Shown here: positions 33,547 through 42,152 of the stretch, piece by piece
Numbering within the stretch: the stretch's first letter is position 1
Layout of the letters: each line of letters starts with the position of its first letter
Assembly: GCA_047975195.1 (NCBI GenBank)
Contig: JBKEDB010000004.1
Coordinates: forward strand, 9,224 to 73,223
Direction of reading: 5' to 3'
Length of the DNA: 64,000 nucleotides
DNA from: Cumulibacter sp047975195
GTDB taxonomy: Bacteria > Actinomycetota > Actinomycetes > Mycobacteriales > Antricoccaceae
Notes under the pieces: generated by a model
Told to the model about the DNA's origin: nothing
The model's input: only the letters and a program-made list of their open reading frames with translations
Database searches by the model: none
Translations under genes and position numbers: made by a program

Positions 33547-34831
33547 CGCCGATCAGGAGCGGATAGCCGTTGGCGACCAGGGAAAGGTCGATGACAGCGG
33601 CTGTCACTACCTGCACGTCGACATGGATGCGTTCTTCGTCAGTGTCGAGGTGCGCAAGAATCCGGCCCTCGCCGGTAAGCCGGTCATCGTCGGCGGCGCT
33701 GGCGGTTTCGGGGTGGTCTCGACGGCGAGCTATGAGGCCAGGCGGTACGGCGTCCGCAGCGCGATGCCGATGTCCAAAGCGCTGCGGCTGTGTCCGCACG
33801 CGATAGTCGTCGGCGGCAACCACGACGAGTACGCCTCTGCCTCGGCCGATGTCATGGCGATCCTGCGTGACGTGACGCCGCTGGTCCAGCCACTGTCGTT
33901 GGACGAAGCGTTCCTGGACGTCTCCGGTGCCGTACGAATACTTGGTAGCGCGCGCGAGATCGCGCAGTTGATTCGCCGGCGCACCGCCGAGGAACTGTCA
34001 CTGACGTGTTCGGTCGGCATAGCGAGTCGACTCTTTGTATCGAAGATCGCGAGTACCCGATGTAAACCCGATGGCCTCCTGGTCGTTCCGGCCGCGGATA
34101 CGCTGCGCTTTCTACATCCACTACCGATATCGGCGTTATGGGGCGTGGGCCCCAAAGCGGCCGCGAAGTTACAGGCGCTTGGTTTTTTCACGATCGGTGA
34201 TATCGCGGCGAGCAGGCCGCAGACCTTGTACTCGAATATCGGCCGCGGTCGCGCCGATCATATTCTCGCGCTTGCCGCGGGGCGTGATCCACGTAGCGTC
34301 ACCCCGGAACGGGTCGATAAGTCGATCTCGGCGGAGAACACCTACTTTCGGCCGCTGACCGCTCACCCGCAGATTGAGGCCGAGCTGAATAGGCTGACGA
34401 TGAAGGTCGCTGCGCGCCTTCGTAGTAAGCAGCTTCAAGCACGGACTATCGGGGTGAAGCTGCGGGCCGGTGACTTTACGACCTACACCCGCGAGCTCAC
34501 GTTAGAGCGTCCGACGCACACCGCGGCCGCCATGCTGCCGCACCTTCGAACGCTGTGGCAGGACATTGAGCGCTCAGTGTTGGGCGGACGGCCGGTACGT
34601 TTGTTGGGGGTACGTACGTCGGCACTGATCGAACAGGACAGCGAGCCGGTGCAACTGACCTTCGACGACGCTGAAGAAGATCAGCCTCAGCAGCGGTGGG
34701 AAGGGGCCGAACGCGCGCTCGATGAAGTGGTGGCGCGATTCGGCGGGTCCGCGTTGCGACCGGCGTCCAGCCTGCGCAGACCGCAGTCACCGGGACGCTC
34801 TGACCACGAGAATTCGAGTCTGGGTTCCTAA
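33536..34831 (+). CDS. dinB: DNA polymerase IV (Y family)
   Basis: 431 residues. It does translesion synthesis. Catalytic acidic residues: D29 in HVDMDAFFVSVE, and D123-E124 in SLDEAFLDV. F34 occupies the steric-gate position. Palm, fingers and thumb are followed by a little-finger domain (SISAENTYFRPLTAH onward). A possible beta-clamp motif, PVQLTFDD, is near the C-terminus. ATG 33536 overlaps the methyltransferase stop. The gene is cotranscribed behind a LexA box; dinB of M. tuberculosis is not known to be SOS-induced, so this differs. Confidence 0.93.
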   Translation: MGRSADQERIAVGDQGKVDDSGCHYLHVDMDAFFVSVEVRKNPALAGKPVIVGGAGGFGVVSTASYEARRYGVRSAMPMSKALRLCPHAIVVGGNHDEYASASADVMAILRDVTPLVQPLSLDEAFLDVSGAVRILGSAREIAQLIRRRTAEELSLTCSVGIASRLFVSKIASTRCKPDGLLVVPAADTLRFLHPLPISALWGVGPKAAAKLQALGFFTIGDIAASRPQTLYSNIGRGRADHILALAAGRDPRSVTPERVDKSISAENTYFRPLTAHPQIEAELNRLTMKVAARLRSKQLQARTIGVKLRAGDFTTYTRELTLERPTHTAAAMLPHLRTLWQDIERSVLGGRPVRLLGVRTSALIEQDSEPVQLTFDDAEEDQPQQRWEGAERALDEVVARFGGSALRPASSLRRPQSPGRSDHENSSLGS

Positions 34832-34903
34832 CTTCACAGAACGCTCGTATCCTAGAAGGTGCGCGGTGGAGCGACCCATCGCAACGACCTACGAGGAGAT
34901 GTC

Positions 34904-35305
34904 GTGCCACTCTCCGAGCATGAGCAGCGGGTACTCGAGCAGATCGAGCGATCCCTATACGCAGAGGACCCGAAATTTCGGGCCGCCGTCAAGAAATCCA
35001 GTCATAAACCAGCCCGCATCGGGAGCCTCAAGCTCGCGATTGGATGTGGCGTGTTCGGCCTCGTCGTGCTCGTCGGCGGCGTGTGGCTACAGAACGTTAT
35101 CGTCGGCGTGCTTGGTTTCTTGATCATGCTGATCGGTGGTGTTATCGGCGTACGCGTAACCCAGAACCCGGCTCCTAAGAGCAAGGACGCCAAGAGCGCC
35201 GGCAAGGACCGTGGTGGCTCGAGTGGCAAGCGCGCCTCGGGTGGGGGCGGCGTAGCAGACAAGGCGCAGGAGCGGATGCGTCGTCGCTTCGAGGGCGGCC
35301 AGTAA
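34904..35305 (+). CDS. DUF3040 membrane protein
   Basis: 133 residues. The N-terminal PLSEHEQRVLEQIERSLYAED is the DUF3040 signature. Two membrane helices follow (about residues 45-63 and 67-87), then a Lys/Ser/Gly-rich tail. GTG 34904 was chosen, with GGAG 8 bases upstream. Family members lie near mraZ/dcw genes in many actinobacteria (Rv2169c type). The function is unknown. Confidence 0.82.
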   Translation: MPLSEHEQRVLEQIERSLYAEDPKFRAAVKKSSHKPARIGSLKLAIGCGVFGLVVLVGGVWLQNVIVGVLGFLIMLIGGVIGVRVTQNPAPKSKDAKSAGKDRGGSSGKRASGGGGVADKAQERMRRRFEGGQ

Positions 35306-35401
35306 CCCTCACAGTTCTGCCCGGCAAACGCCTTTCATGGCGGCATTAGCTTGGTCGTCAGCGGCCCGCTGAATGCAAGTCGGGACTTGTGACGAGCGGT
35401 C

Positions 35402-37597
35402 TCAGCGCCCTAGTAACCGGCGTACAGCGCGTGGCACGGCTATCGCTCCCGACCAGCGGAGGGGGCCGACCGCAATGCGGAGACGGTCTCGAGCGCGGCG
35501 CAACTCACTGGCCAACGACTCGGTTCCATGCGCGCTGTAACGCGCTCGCTCCGCAGCCTCACGGAAATCTGCGAACTCCGCCCGATCGATACCGAACGAG
35601 TCCGCCCACACATCGACTTGCGCTCGGTACCCACGTGTGGGGACTGCTGGCGCGCCGAGCGCATCGGTGAGTTCGACGAGTTCTGCCCATGCTGCCGAGG
35701 CGCCCTCGGCGCCCCCAGTGCCGGCAGTAGCCAGTCGCCGGTGCCATCGCGCAAGCCTGATGACACCCGGCAGCGCAAGTAACGCCACGCCGAGTACGGC
35801 GATCAAGACCCAACGCAAGATAGCCGCGATCGAAACGACTTGGTCCGAGTCAGCCGCGTCTGCCTCGGCCTGCGCGGACGGGTCCACGGACTCGGTAGCG
35901 GACGACGTGTCTGGAGCAGATGAGGTCGCCGTCGATTCCGTCGAACTGCTCGACGGATTCTCGTCGTCACCATCGAGTTGATCGCTCGGGGCGTATGAGA
36001 GGGGTACGGATCTGTCACCGATGGGCGTTGGGTCGAACGGGATCCACCCCGACTCGCCGAAATAAGCCTCAACCCAGGCATGTGCGTCATCGGTGGTGAT
36101 CTTGAATTCACCATCGTCGTTCTGCTCGCCGTTGGTGTAGCCGACCACGACCCGGGCGGGCACTCCGGAGATCCGGAACATGCTGGCCATCGCGGAGGCA
36201 TACTGCTCGCAGTAGCCGACACGCTTGTCCAGGAAGCTGGCGAGTGGGTCGGCGCCTTCGGGATTGGGTACCTGTAGGTCGTAGATGAATCCCTGTGCTG
36301 GGTCGCTGAAGAAGTCGTCGAGTGCGGTGGCGACGGTCCACGGCGTGTTGGCCGAGCCCACGATCGAGTTGGTCAGCTCGACGACGGAAGGATCAACGTC
36401 GTTGGGTACGACGAGGTTCTTGGTGACCTCCGGAGGCACGGAGGTAGTGACCGCCGCGAGCTCCTCCTGGGTCGGTCGCGGCACCTGCGAGGTGATCTCG
36501 TAAGTGCGCCCGTTGACGTCGCCCTTGTCATCGGTAAAGACAACACCCATATCGCGGTCGTACCGCGCACCGGACAACTCAACTGACGTTGGTGAGTAGT
36601 AGGTCGGCACGAAGATGTCGTTGTACTGCTCGACCGTGATCGTTGTGTGGGTCGTTGCCGTTGATTGACTGATCTCGCCGGTCGGGATGTCCGAAAGGTC
36701 GACCTCGTCGTCCTGAGTATTCGCGAAACTCCACCCCGTCACGCCCCAATTTTCCAGTACCAGGGTGCGCAGATAGAACGGGGAGGGATCGTCGGTGGTG
36801 ACGGTGAACAGCGGAATCGGTTCATCGCGAGAGAGTTGGCCGACCAGATCGGTCGTGCGCGCGACCGTCTCGTTCGCCGCGCGCTTGGTTCCGGCGACGG
36901 CGAAGATACCACCGTCCTGCAGCCGTACGACGACGGTGACGGCGGCGGCGACACTGATCGCGAGGATCAGGATCAGACCGGTGCTGAGCAGGTTGGCCGC
37001 TCCACGGAACGGCGCTGTAGCGGGACGTTCGCCGTCGGCAACCCATAGCAGCAGCAAGAACGCGATCAGCGGGATTGCCACCAGCCACATCGAGATCGGT
37101 TCGCGGACGATCGCAGCGCAGATAGCGAAGAGTGTCAGTAGGGGAATCCCGGTGAGTGCCGGGCGGCCGGTGACCGTGAAATCGTCGACGAGTACGCCGA
37201 CGGGCAGCACGAGCACAGCCAGCAGTGCTGCGGTGCCTGGGGTGGGATCGATCGGCGCTACCTGGGTACGCGCCGTGTTGGCGCCCTCGTTGAGCAGCGC
37301 GAAGAAATGCTCGAAGGTCTCGCCGGACGGGATGAACCCAGCGAGCAACGTTGGTTGGCACGTCAGCAGCAGCAAGGCGTACAAACCGATGAGTAGCTGC
37401 AGAACGCACACGTAGGCGTGAGCGAGATTCAGTTTGCGCAGCACGATGCCGCTCAGCATGACGGCGGCGATCACCGCGACGCTAGTCAACAGCCAGTTCT
37501 GGCCGGAGAAGACCGGGCCAATAGTGGCCAGGGTTGCCAGGGTGGCAATTCCGGCGATGATGGGCGCCGCGATGCGTGACACAGCGGCGGCGTTCAC
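35402..37597 (-). CDS. TgpA-type transmembrane transglutaminase-like protein
   Basis: 731 residues. There are five or six N-terminal membrane helices, an extracytoplasmic region, and a transglutaminase-like domain with the catalytic triad: Cys in GYCEQYASAMASMF, His in DDAHAWVEAYFG and Asp in WIPFDPTP. A further membrane helix (about residue 600) and a cytoplasmic DUF4129-like tail follow. It forms an operon with DUF58 and moxR, a common trio with a probable role in cell envelope protein handling. GTG 37597 overlaps the DUF58 stop (GTGA). Confidence 0.87.
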   Translation of the reverse strand: MNAAAVSRIAAPIIAGIATLATLATIGPVFSGQNWLLTSVAVIAAVMLSGIVLRKLNLAHAYVCVLQLLIGLYALLLLTCQPTLLAGFIPSGETFEHFFALLNEGANTARTQVAPIDPTPGTAALLAVLVLPVGVLVDDFTVTGRPALTGIPLLTLFAICAAIVREPISMWLVAIPLIAFLLLLWVADGERPATAPFRGAANLLSTGLILILAISVAAAVTVVVRLQDGGIFAVAGTKRAANETVARTTDLVGQLSRDEPIPLFTVTTDDPSPFYLRTLVLENWGVTGWSFANTQDDEVDLSDIPTGEISQSTATTHTTITVEQYNDIFVPTYYSPTSVELSGARYDRDMGVVFTDDKGDVNGRTYEITSQVPRPTQEELAAVTTSVPPEVTKNLVVPNDVDPSVVELTNSIVGSANTPWTVATALDDFFSDPAQGFIYDLQVPNPEGADPLASFLDKRVGYCEQYASAMASMFRISGVPARVVVGYTNGEQNDDGEFKITTDDAHAWVEAYFGESGWIPFDPTPIGDRSVPLSYAPSDQLDGDDENPSSSSTESTATSSAPDTSSATESVDPSAQAEADAADSDQVVSIAAILRWVLIAVLGVALLALPGVIRLARWHRRLATAGTGGAEGASAAWAELVELTDALGAPAVPTRGYRAQVDVWADSFGIDRAEFADFREAAERARYSAHGTESLASELRRARDRLRIAVGPLRWSGAIAVPRAVRRLLGR

Positions 37598-38799
37598 GCG
37601 CTCGCTCCCGCGATCGGGGGTTCGGCCAGTACCGCTGCGATCGAGCCGCCACGGGGCATCATCGTCAGCCCGGGCGTGGGTTCGGCTTTTGTCGCGGCCA
37701 GCGGAACGAGGAACGTCTGGGCGCGCTGTTGCGGGCGGTGCTGCTGAGGGTCGGTCGTTACCAGGATCATCGGGGTTGCCGCCGGCGGCAACGGTGGTGC
37801 GCCGCCGTCACGCATGGGATGCGCGAGCGCTAGAAAGCGCAGCAGCGAATCCCGGTGCCAGGCGCCGGTGGGTGGACGGCGGGGTCCGGTCGAGTCGATC
37901 ACTCGCAACCCCCAACCATTCTCCAGCAGCTCTACGCCGAGCGAGGCAACGATTTCCAGGGTTCGTTCGAACGTCCGCTCGTCATGAAGTTGCGCTCGGG
38001 ACTCGAACGCGATGGTTGCCGCAGTCTCGGACTCCGGCCGCTCAAGGCGCGTCATGAGTCTGCCGGTGCGTGCGCTGCTTCGCCAGTGGATCCGCCGCAT
38101 TCCGTCTTCGGGGTGGTAGTCGCGGACACCCACGTCGGGTTGACCGGCCAGGCCCTCCTCGAGTGCCGTGTTCGCAGTGCGGGGGACCGCACCGATCGAA
38201 CGAAGCCACCCAGGGTGTACCCGATAGTGCCGAGGCAGGCCCAGGATTGTGGCGTGGGTGCTGCCGCTGTAACGCGTACTGACCAGACCGAGCGGGTCGT
38301 GGATTGTGACCTCTAGCGGACCGAGCTTGTGTGATCCGCGTGCGGTGACTTTGGTGCTGAAATCCAGGCGGACGCCGCCGCCAGCCGCCGCGCCGGGGAC
38401 CGACAGGTGCGCCGTACTGGTGAGCCCGGCGCCGGTGCGTGCGTGACACACGAGAGCCGCGGGTTGCATGAGTCGCGTGATCTGGGCGTTGACGGCGACG
38501 TTGACGGACGTGTCGACGGATGCCTCGGCGGGATCCAGGAAGTACCTGGTCCGGATCTTCGCGCGCAGCAGCAACGCGCACAACCACGTCAGGACGCACA
38601 CGATGATCAGCACGATCGCCACTCGCAGTAAATCCGTCTCTCCGAGCGCGAACGATCCTGCGCCGGCCGCGAGCGCCGCGGCGAGCACACTGCTGCCGCG
38701 GGTGGTGAACGTCGTGCCTGCGGATTGGCGCCGGCTACGTCGTTTAGTGTGGGATGCCAACGCTGCTGATCGCCTCGTCGATGATGTCGCTGGCTGCAT
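37594..38799 (-). CDS. DUF58 domain protein
   Basis: 401 residues from ATG 38799; TTG 38760 is a shorter alternative, since the former overlaps moxR by 56 bases. Two N-terminal membrane helices (SSVLAAALAAGAGSFALG, VAIVLIIVCVLTWLCALLL) precede the DUF58 signature VGVRDYHPEDGMRRIHWRSS and a vWA-like C-terminal fold. It is the middle member of the moxR-DUF58-transglutaminase operon. The biochemical role is unknown. Confidence 0.85.
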   Translation of the reverse strand: MQPATSSTRRSAALASHTKRRSRRQSAGTTFTTRGSSVLAAALAAGAGSFALGETDLLRVAIVLIIVCVLTWLCALLLRAKIRTRYFLDPAEASVDTSVNVAVNAQITRLMQPAALVCHARTGAGLTSTAHLSVPGAAAGGGVRLDFSTKVTARGSHKLGPLEVTIHDPLGLVSTRYSGSTHATILGLPRHYRVHPGWLRSIGAVPRTANTALEEGLAGQPDVGVRDYHPEDGMRRIHWRSSARTGRLMTRLERPESETAATIAFESRAQLHDERTFERTLEIVASLGVELLENGWGLRVIDSTGPRRPPTGAWHRDSLLRFLALAHPMRDGGAPPLPPAATPMILVTTDPQQHRPQQRAQTFLVPLAATKAEPTPGLTMMPRGGSIAAVLAEPPIAGASA

Positions 38800-39742
38800 G
38801 ACGGGTGCGCATGTCGTGTCCACCCATCAGTAGCCGATGCGACCACACCGTGGGTGCGAGGCGCTGGACGTCGTCCGGCGTGACATAGTCGCGCCCCGAT
38901 AGCACGGCCGCCGTCTTGGCGGCGCGCAGCAATTGGAGTGCGGCGCGCGGCGATGCGCCGAGGCGTACCGAGGTGTGTTGCCGCGTGAAATCTGCCAGGC
39001 GAACGACGTACCGGTGGATGGACTCGGCGACGTGGGTTGCCCGTACGGTGCGGATCATCGCGGCAACGTCGTCGGCGGTGCAGACCGGCTGGACGACGTC
39101 GAGCGGGTCGCTTGGTCCGTGCTCGGCGAGCATCCGAACCTCGGCGTCCTGGTCGGGGTAGCCCATCTCGACTTGTGCCATGAACCGATCGCGCTGCGCC
39201 TCGGGCAGGATGAACGTGCCCTCCAATTCGATGGGATTCTGCGTGGCGACGACCATGAACGGGCGGGGTAGATCGTGGGTCTCACCGTCGACGGTGACCT
39301 GGCGTTCTTCCATCGCTTCCAGGAGCGCGGACTGCGTCTTCGGAGTGGCTCGGTTGATCTCGTCGCCGATCACGATGTTTCCGAATAGCGGCCCGGCGGT
39401 GAATTCGAAAGCGCTCTGGCGCTGATTGAAGACCGAGACTCCGGTGAGGTCACTGGGCAGCAGGTCCGGCGTGAACTGAATTCGCTGCACGCTGCCGTCG
39501 ATTGCCGCGGCGAGTGCCTTGGCCAACTTCGTCTTTCCGACCCCGGGGACGTCCTCGATGAGCAAATGGCCATCGCACAGCAAGCACACGATGGCGGTGT
39601 GGATGACCTCGCTCTTGCCGGAGATGACTTTTTCGACCTCGGCAGCGATCGCGAGCGTGCGAATGCGAACCTCGTCGCCGCTGAACGTCGTGGGCATGGC
39701 ACGACGTCGGCTGCGATGGGGCTGTGTTGCGGGTTCGGTCAC
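38744..39742 (-). CDS. moxR: MoxR family AAA+ ATPase
   Basis: 332 residues. Walker A is EDVPGVGKTKLAKALA, Walker B is NIVIGDEINRATPKTQ and the sensor 1 region is FMVVATQNPIELEG. A lid domain follows. It is a chaperone-like ATPase thought to mature or remodel partners such as vWA proteins. GTG 39742 was chosen because GGAGG lies 5 bases upstream. It is first in its operon and divergent from mraZ. Confidence 0.92.
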   Translation of the reverse strand: MTEPATQPHRSRRRAMPTTFSGDEVRIRTLAIAAEVEKVISGKSEVIHTAIVCLLCDGHLLIEDVPGVGKTKLAKALAAAIDGSVQRIQFTPDLLPSDLTGVSVFNQRQSAFEFTAGPLFGNIVIGDEINRATPKTQSALLEAMEERQVTVDGETHDLPRPFMVVATQNPIELEGTFILPEAQRDRFMAQVEMGYPDQDAEVRMLAEHGPSDPLDVVQPVCTADDVAAMIRTVRATHVAESIHRYVVRLADFTRQHTSVRLGASPRAALQLLRAAKTAAVLSGRDYVTPDDVQRLAPTVWSHRLLMGGHDMRTRHAASDIIDEAISSVGIPH

Positions 39743-39841
39743 TGATCCTCCGGTAGGGCAACGGCAGTGCGCCTGCAATGAGCCTAATCGTGTAGCGACG
39801 CTGTGAACGGTGACTAGATGAGATTTCCGCAGCGTCACATC

Positions 39842-39856
39842 CCCCAAAACTCCCCA
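39842..39856 (-). promoter_or_regulatory. pair of MraZ-like G boxes facing moxR
   Basis: On the minus strand TGGGG-N5-TGGGG with 10-base period (39856-39852 and 39846-39842). It mirrors the boxes before mraZ, about 100 bases from the moxR start. The remainder of the gene-free 39743-40056 shows nothing else I can name. Confidence 0.35.
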
Positions 39857-39996
39857 CCAATGCCCCCGTCGGTCCACCATCCCGCAAAACCCCTGGTCAA
39901 CAGCGATCGACTGGTGGCCGATCCCTACCGCTGGACGGTCGTCGAGACCGGAAAATTCGCAGGACCGAGCAGAAAGGGGCGATTTTCGGTTGAGAG

Positions 39997-40021
39997 TGGT
40001 GAGTGGTGGGGTAGAGTGGGG
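39997..40021 (+). promoter_or_regulatory. MraZ operator repeats upstream of mraZ
   Basis: Three boxes with exact 10-base period: TGGTG, TGGGG and TGGGG, each separated by 5 bases. This matches the known MraZ binding pattern TGGGN repeated every 10 bases, so autoregulation of the dcw cluster is likely. Confidence 0.75.
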
Positions 40022-40056
40022 CATGTCGGTCGCGCCGCGTGGGGAGGGGAAGCCGG

Positions 40057-40485
40057 ATGTTCTTCGGTGACTTCTATCCGCGCATGGATGAGAAGGGTCG
40101 TCTGGCGTTACCGGCGAAGTTCCGCGACAAACTCAGCGACGGCATGGTGATCACCAAGGGGCAGGACCGCTGCCTGTTCGTGTACCCACGGTCGGAGTTC
40201 GAGCACATTGCCGCCCGCCTCAACAAAGCCCCATCAACCAACGCCGCAGTCCGCAACTACGCCCGTGCCTTGTTCGGGTCGGCCGACGATCAACTGGCCG
40301 ACAAGCAGGGACGCATCGTGGTCAAAGCCGCCCTACGTGAGTACGCCGGCTTGTCCCGCGAATGCGCTGTGGTCGGAGTCAACGACAAGGTCGAGATCTG
40401 GGACGCCGAGGCATGGCGACGATTCAGTTCGGAACAGGAGCAGGGGTTCGTCGACTTCTCCGAGGATTTTGTCCTCCCGGAGTAG
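40057..40485 (+). CDS. mraZ: MraZ transcriptional regulator
   Basis: 142 residues with two SpoVT/AbrB-like half domains, each with the DxKGR signature: MDEKGRLALPAKFRD (about 10-25) and DKQGRIVVKAALREY (about 83-98). It binds repeats before its own gene and controls the dcw operon. ATG 40057 (MFFGDFYPR) was chosen, with GGAGGGG upstream. It is the first gene of the dcw cluster. Confidence 0.94.
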   Translation: MFFGDFYPRMDEKGRLALPAKFRDKLSDGMVITKGQDRCLFVYPRSEFEHIAARLNKAPSTNAAVRNYARALFGSADDQLADKQGRIVVKAALREYAGLSRECAVVGVNDKVEIWDAEAWRRFSSEQEQGFVDFSEDFVLPE

Positions 40486-40635
40486 CGACGATGACGCACC
40501 GTACGGTGCGGCCCTCGCCTGGGCATCCACCCTGGCGCACCTTCCCCGGTGCCAGGTGGGTTGCCGGGAGGGGACCACGTCGTACGGCGCGCTGGACGAG
40601 CAGACGGCAATCGGCTTCGAGCGGGAAGGGCAGTG

Positions 40636-41589
40636 ATGAGCGACGCCGCACAACACACCCCGGTCCTACTCGAGCGCACTCTCGAATTGCTGACGCCTGC
40701 GATGCGGCGCCCCGGCGCGATCTATGTCGATGGCACGCTCGGTCACGGTGGGCACGCCGAGGCCGTGCTGCGGATGTTTCCGCAGGCGCGCGTCGTTGGA
40801 ATCGATCGCGATGAAACTGCGCTGGAGCTCAGCCGCGCGCGACTCGCGCCGTACGCCGATCGCCTCAGCCTCGTACACGCGGTGTACGACGACATTCCGC
40901 TGGTGCTCAGCGGGCTCGGCCTTGCGGCCACCGACGGTGTCCTGCTCGACCTGGGCGTCTCCTCGATGCAGATCGATCAGGGCGATCGCGGATTCTCGTA
41001 CATGCAGGACGCGCCGCTGGACATGCGAATGGACCGCAGCCGTGGACGCACCGCGCAGGACGTGGTCGACACCTATAGCGAGTCCGAGTTGAAGCGCATC
41101 CTGTCGCAGTACGGCGAGGAGCGTCTGGCGCCCCGTATCGCCGCCGCGATCGTACGTGCGCGTGGTGAGTTGCGTACGACGGGGCAACTCGCGGCGCTGG
41201 TCCAGGATGCGTTGCCAGCGGCCGTGCGTCAGCGCAGCACTGGGCACCCCGCCAAGCGCACGTTTCAGGCCTTGCGGATTGAAGTGAACGACGAACTCGC
41301 GGTACTGGGTCGTGCAGTACGCGCGGCGCTCGATCATCTGACGCTCGGCGGTCGGCTGGTGGTGCTGTCGTATCACTCGCTGGAGGACCGGATCGTGAAG
41401 CGGGCCTTCGCCGACGCCGCTACCGATCACACCCCGCTGGATCTGCCGGTAAGCCTGGAGTCCCAGCAGCCCGATATGAGACTGCTGGTCCGCGGCGCGG
41501 AGAAGGCTCCAGCATCCGAACAACAGATAAACCCGCGCAGCGCCTCGGTGCGTCTGCGCGCTGTCGAACGAGTACGGGAAGCTTCATGA
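40636..41589 (+). CDS. rsmH: 16S rRNA m4C1402 methyltransferase
   Basis: 317 residues. It methylates the N4 position of C1402 in 16S rRNA. The N-terminus HTPVLLERTLELLTP, the SAM motif VDGTLGHGGHAEAVL, and DGVLLDLGVSSMQIDQ then GFSYMQDAPLDMRMD are diagnostic. The C-terminal SYHSLEDRIVKRAF motif is present. ATG 40636 has GGAAGG upstream. It overlaps ftsL by ATGA. Confidence 0.95.
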   Translation: MSDAAQHTPVLLERTLELLTPAMRRPGAIYVDGTLGHGGHAEAVLRMFPQARVVGIDRDETALELSRARLAPYADRLSLVHAVYDDIPLVLSGLGLAATDGVLLDLGVSSMQIDQGDRGFSYMQDAPLDMRMDRSRGRTAQDVVDTYSESELKRILSQYGEERLAPRIAAAIVRARGELRTTGQLAALVQDALPAAVRQRSTGHPAKRTFQALRIEVNDELAVLGRAVRAALDHLTLGGRLVVLSYHSLEDRIVKRAFADAATDHTPLDLPVSLESQQPDMRLLVRGAEKAPASEQQINPRSASVRLRAVERVREAS

Positions 41590-42152
41590 GCACTGCTTTC
41601 GCCACGCCCACCCGCACCCGCGATTCCGCGTCCGTCAAGGAGCAACCGAGCGAGACCCGCCGCCGCAGCTTTACCGAACAGCGTCGCGCGGCCCGCCGCG
41701 CGTCGGCGGACCGGTCGTTGCGCGCGCAACTGGTCAAAAGCCGCAGCCTCATTCGGCTGGCGGTCCGTCAGCAGGAATCACAATGGCCGTTCGTGATCGT
41801 GTTCGCCGTGATCGTCGGTATCGCGGTGGTCACCCTGCTCATGGTGAACACCGCGCCCGCCCCGACATCGATCACCGAGCAGAAGCTCAATGACGAGTTG
41901 TACTCACTCACGTTGACCGAACAGCAGCTGCAGCAGCAGGTCGCCGGTAAGCAGGTGCCCGCAGAACTCGCGAAGCGCGCGGCCGAACTCGGGATGGAAC
42001 CCGGCGCCAACCCCGGGAACCTGGTCGTCGGCGCGGACGGCTCGGCGACGTGGATCGAGCCCACTGAGCCCGAGGAAGACCAGGCGCCATCACCCCACCC
42101 CGAGCACCCGCCGACGATGCCCACCGACCAGCCCGCGACCGCAGGAGACTGA
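41586..42152 (+). CDS. ftsL: FtsL-like cell division protein
   Basis: 188 residues. A basic cytoplasmic N-terminus (to about 58), one membrane helix (PFVIVFAVIVGIAVVTLLMV), a leucine-zipper-like coiled segment (EQKLNDELYSLTLTEQQLQQ) and an acidic Pro-rich tail. The sequence is too diverged to be certain, but its place between rsmH and ftsI is the ftsL position. It overlaps both neighbours by start/stop sharing. It would form the FtsQ-L-B-like divisome core. Confidence 0.82.
   Translation: MSTAFATPTRTRDSASVKEQPSETRRRSFTEQRRAARRASADRSLRAQLVKSRSLIRLAVRQQESQWPFVIVFAVIVGIAVVTLLMVNTAPAPTSITEQKLNDELYSLTLTEQQLQQQVAGKQVPAELAKRAAELGMEPGANPGNLVVGADGSATWIEPTEPEEDQAPSPHPEHPPTMPTDQPATAGD

Noticed and set aside
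34859..34904. Earlier start for the DUF3040 protein
   Set aside because: The extension is not family-like, and the GGAG site fits GTG 34904.
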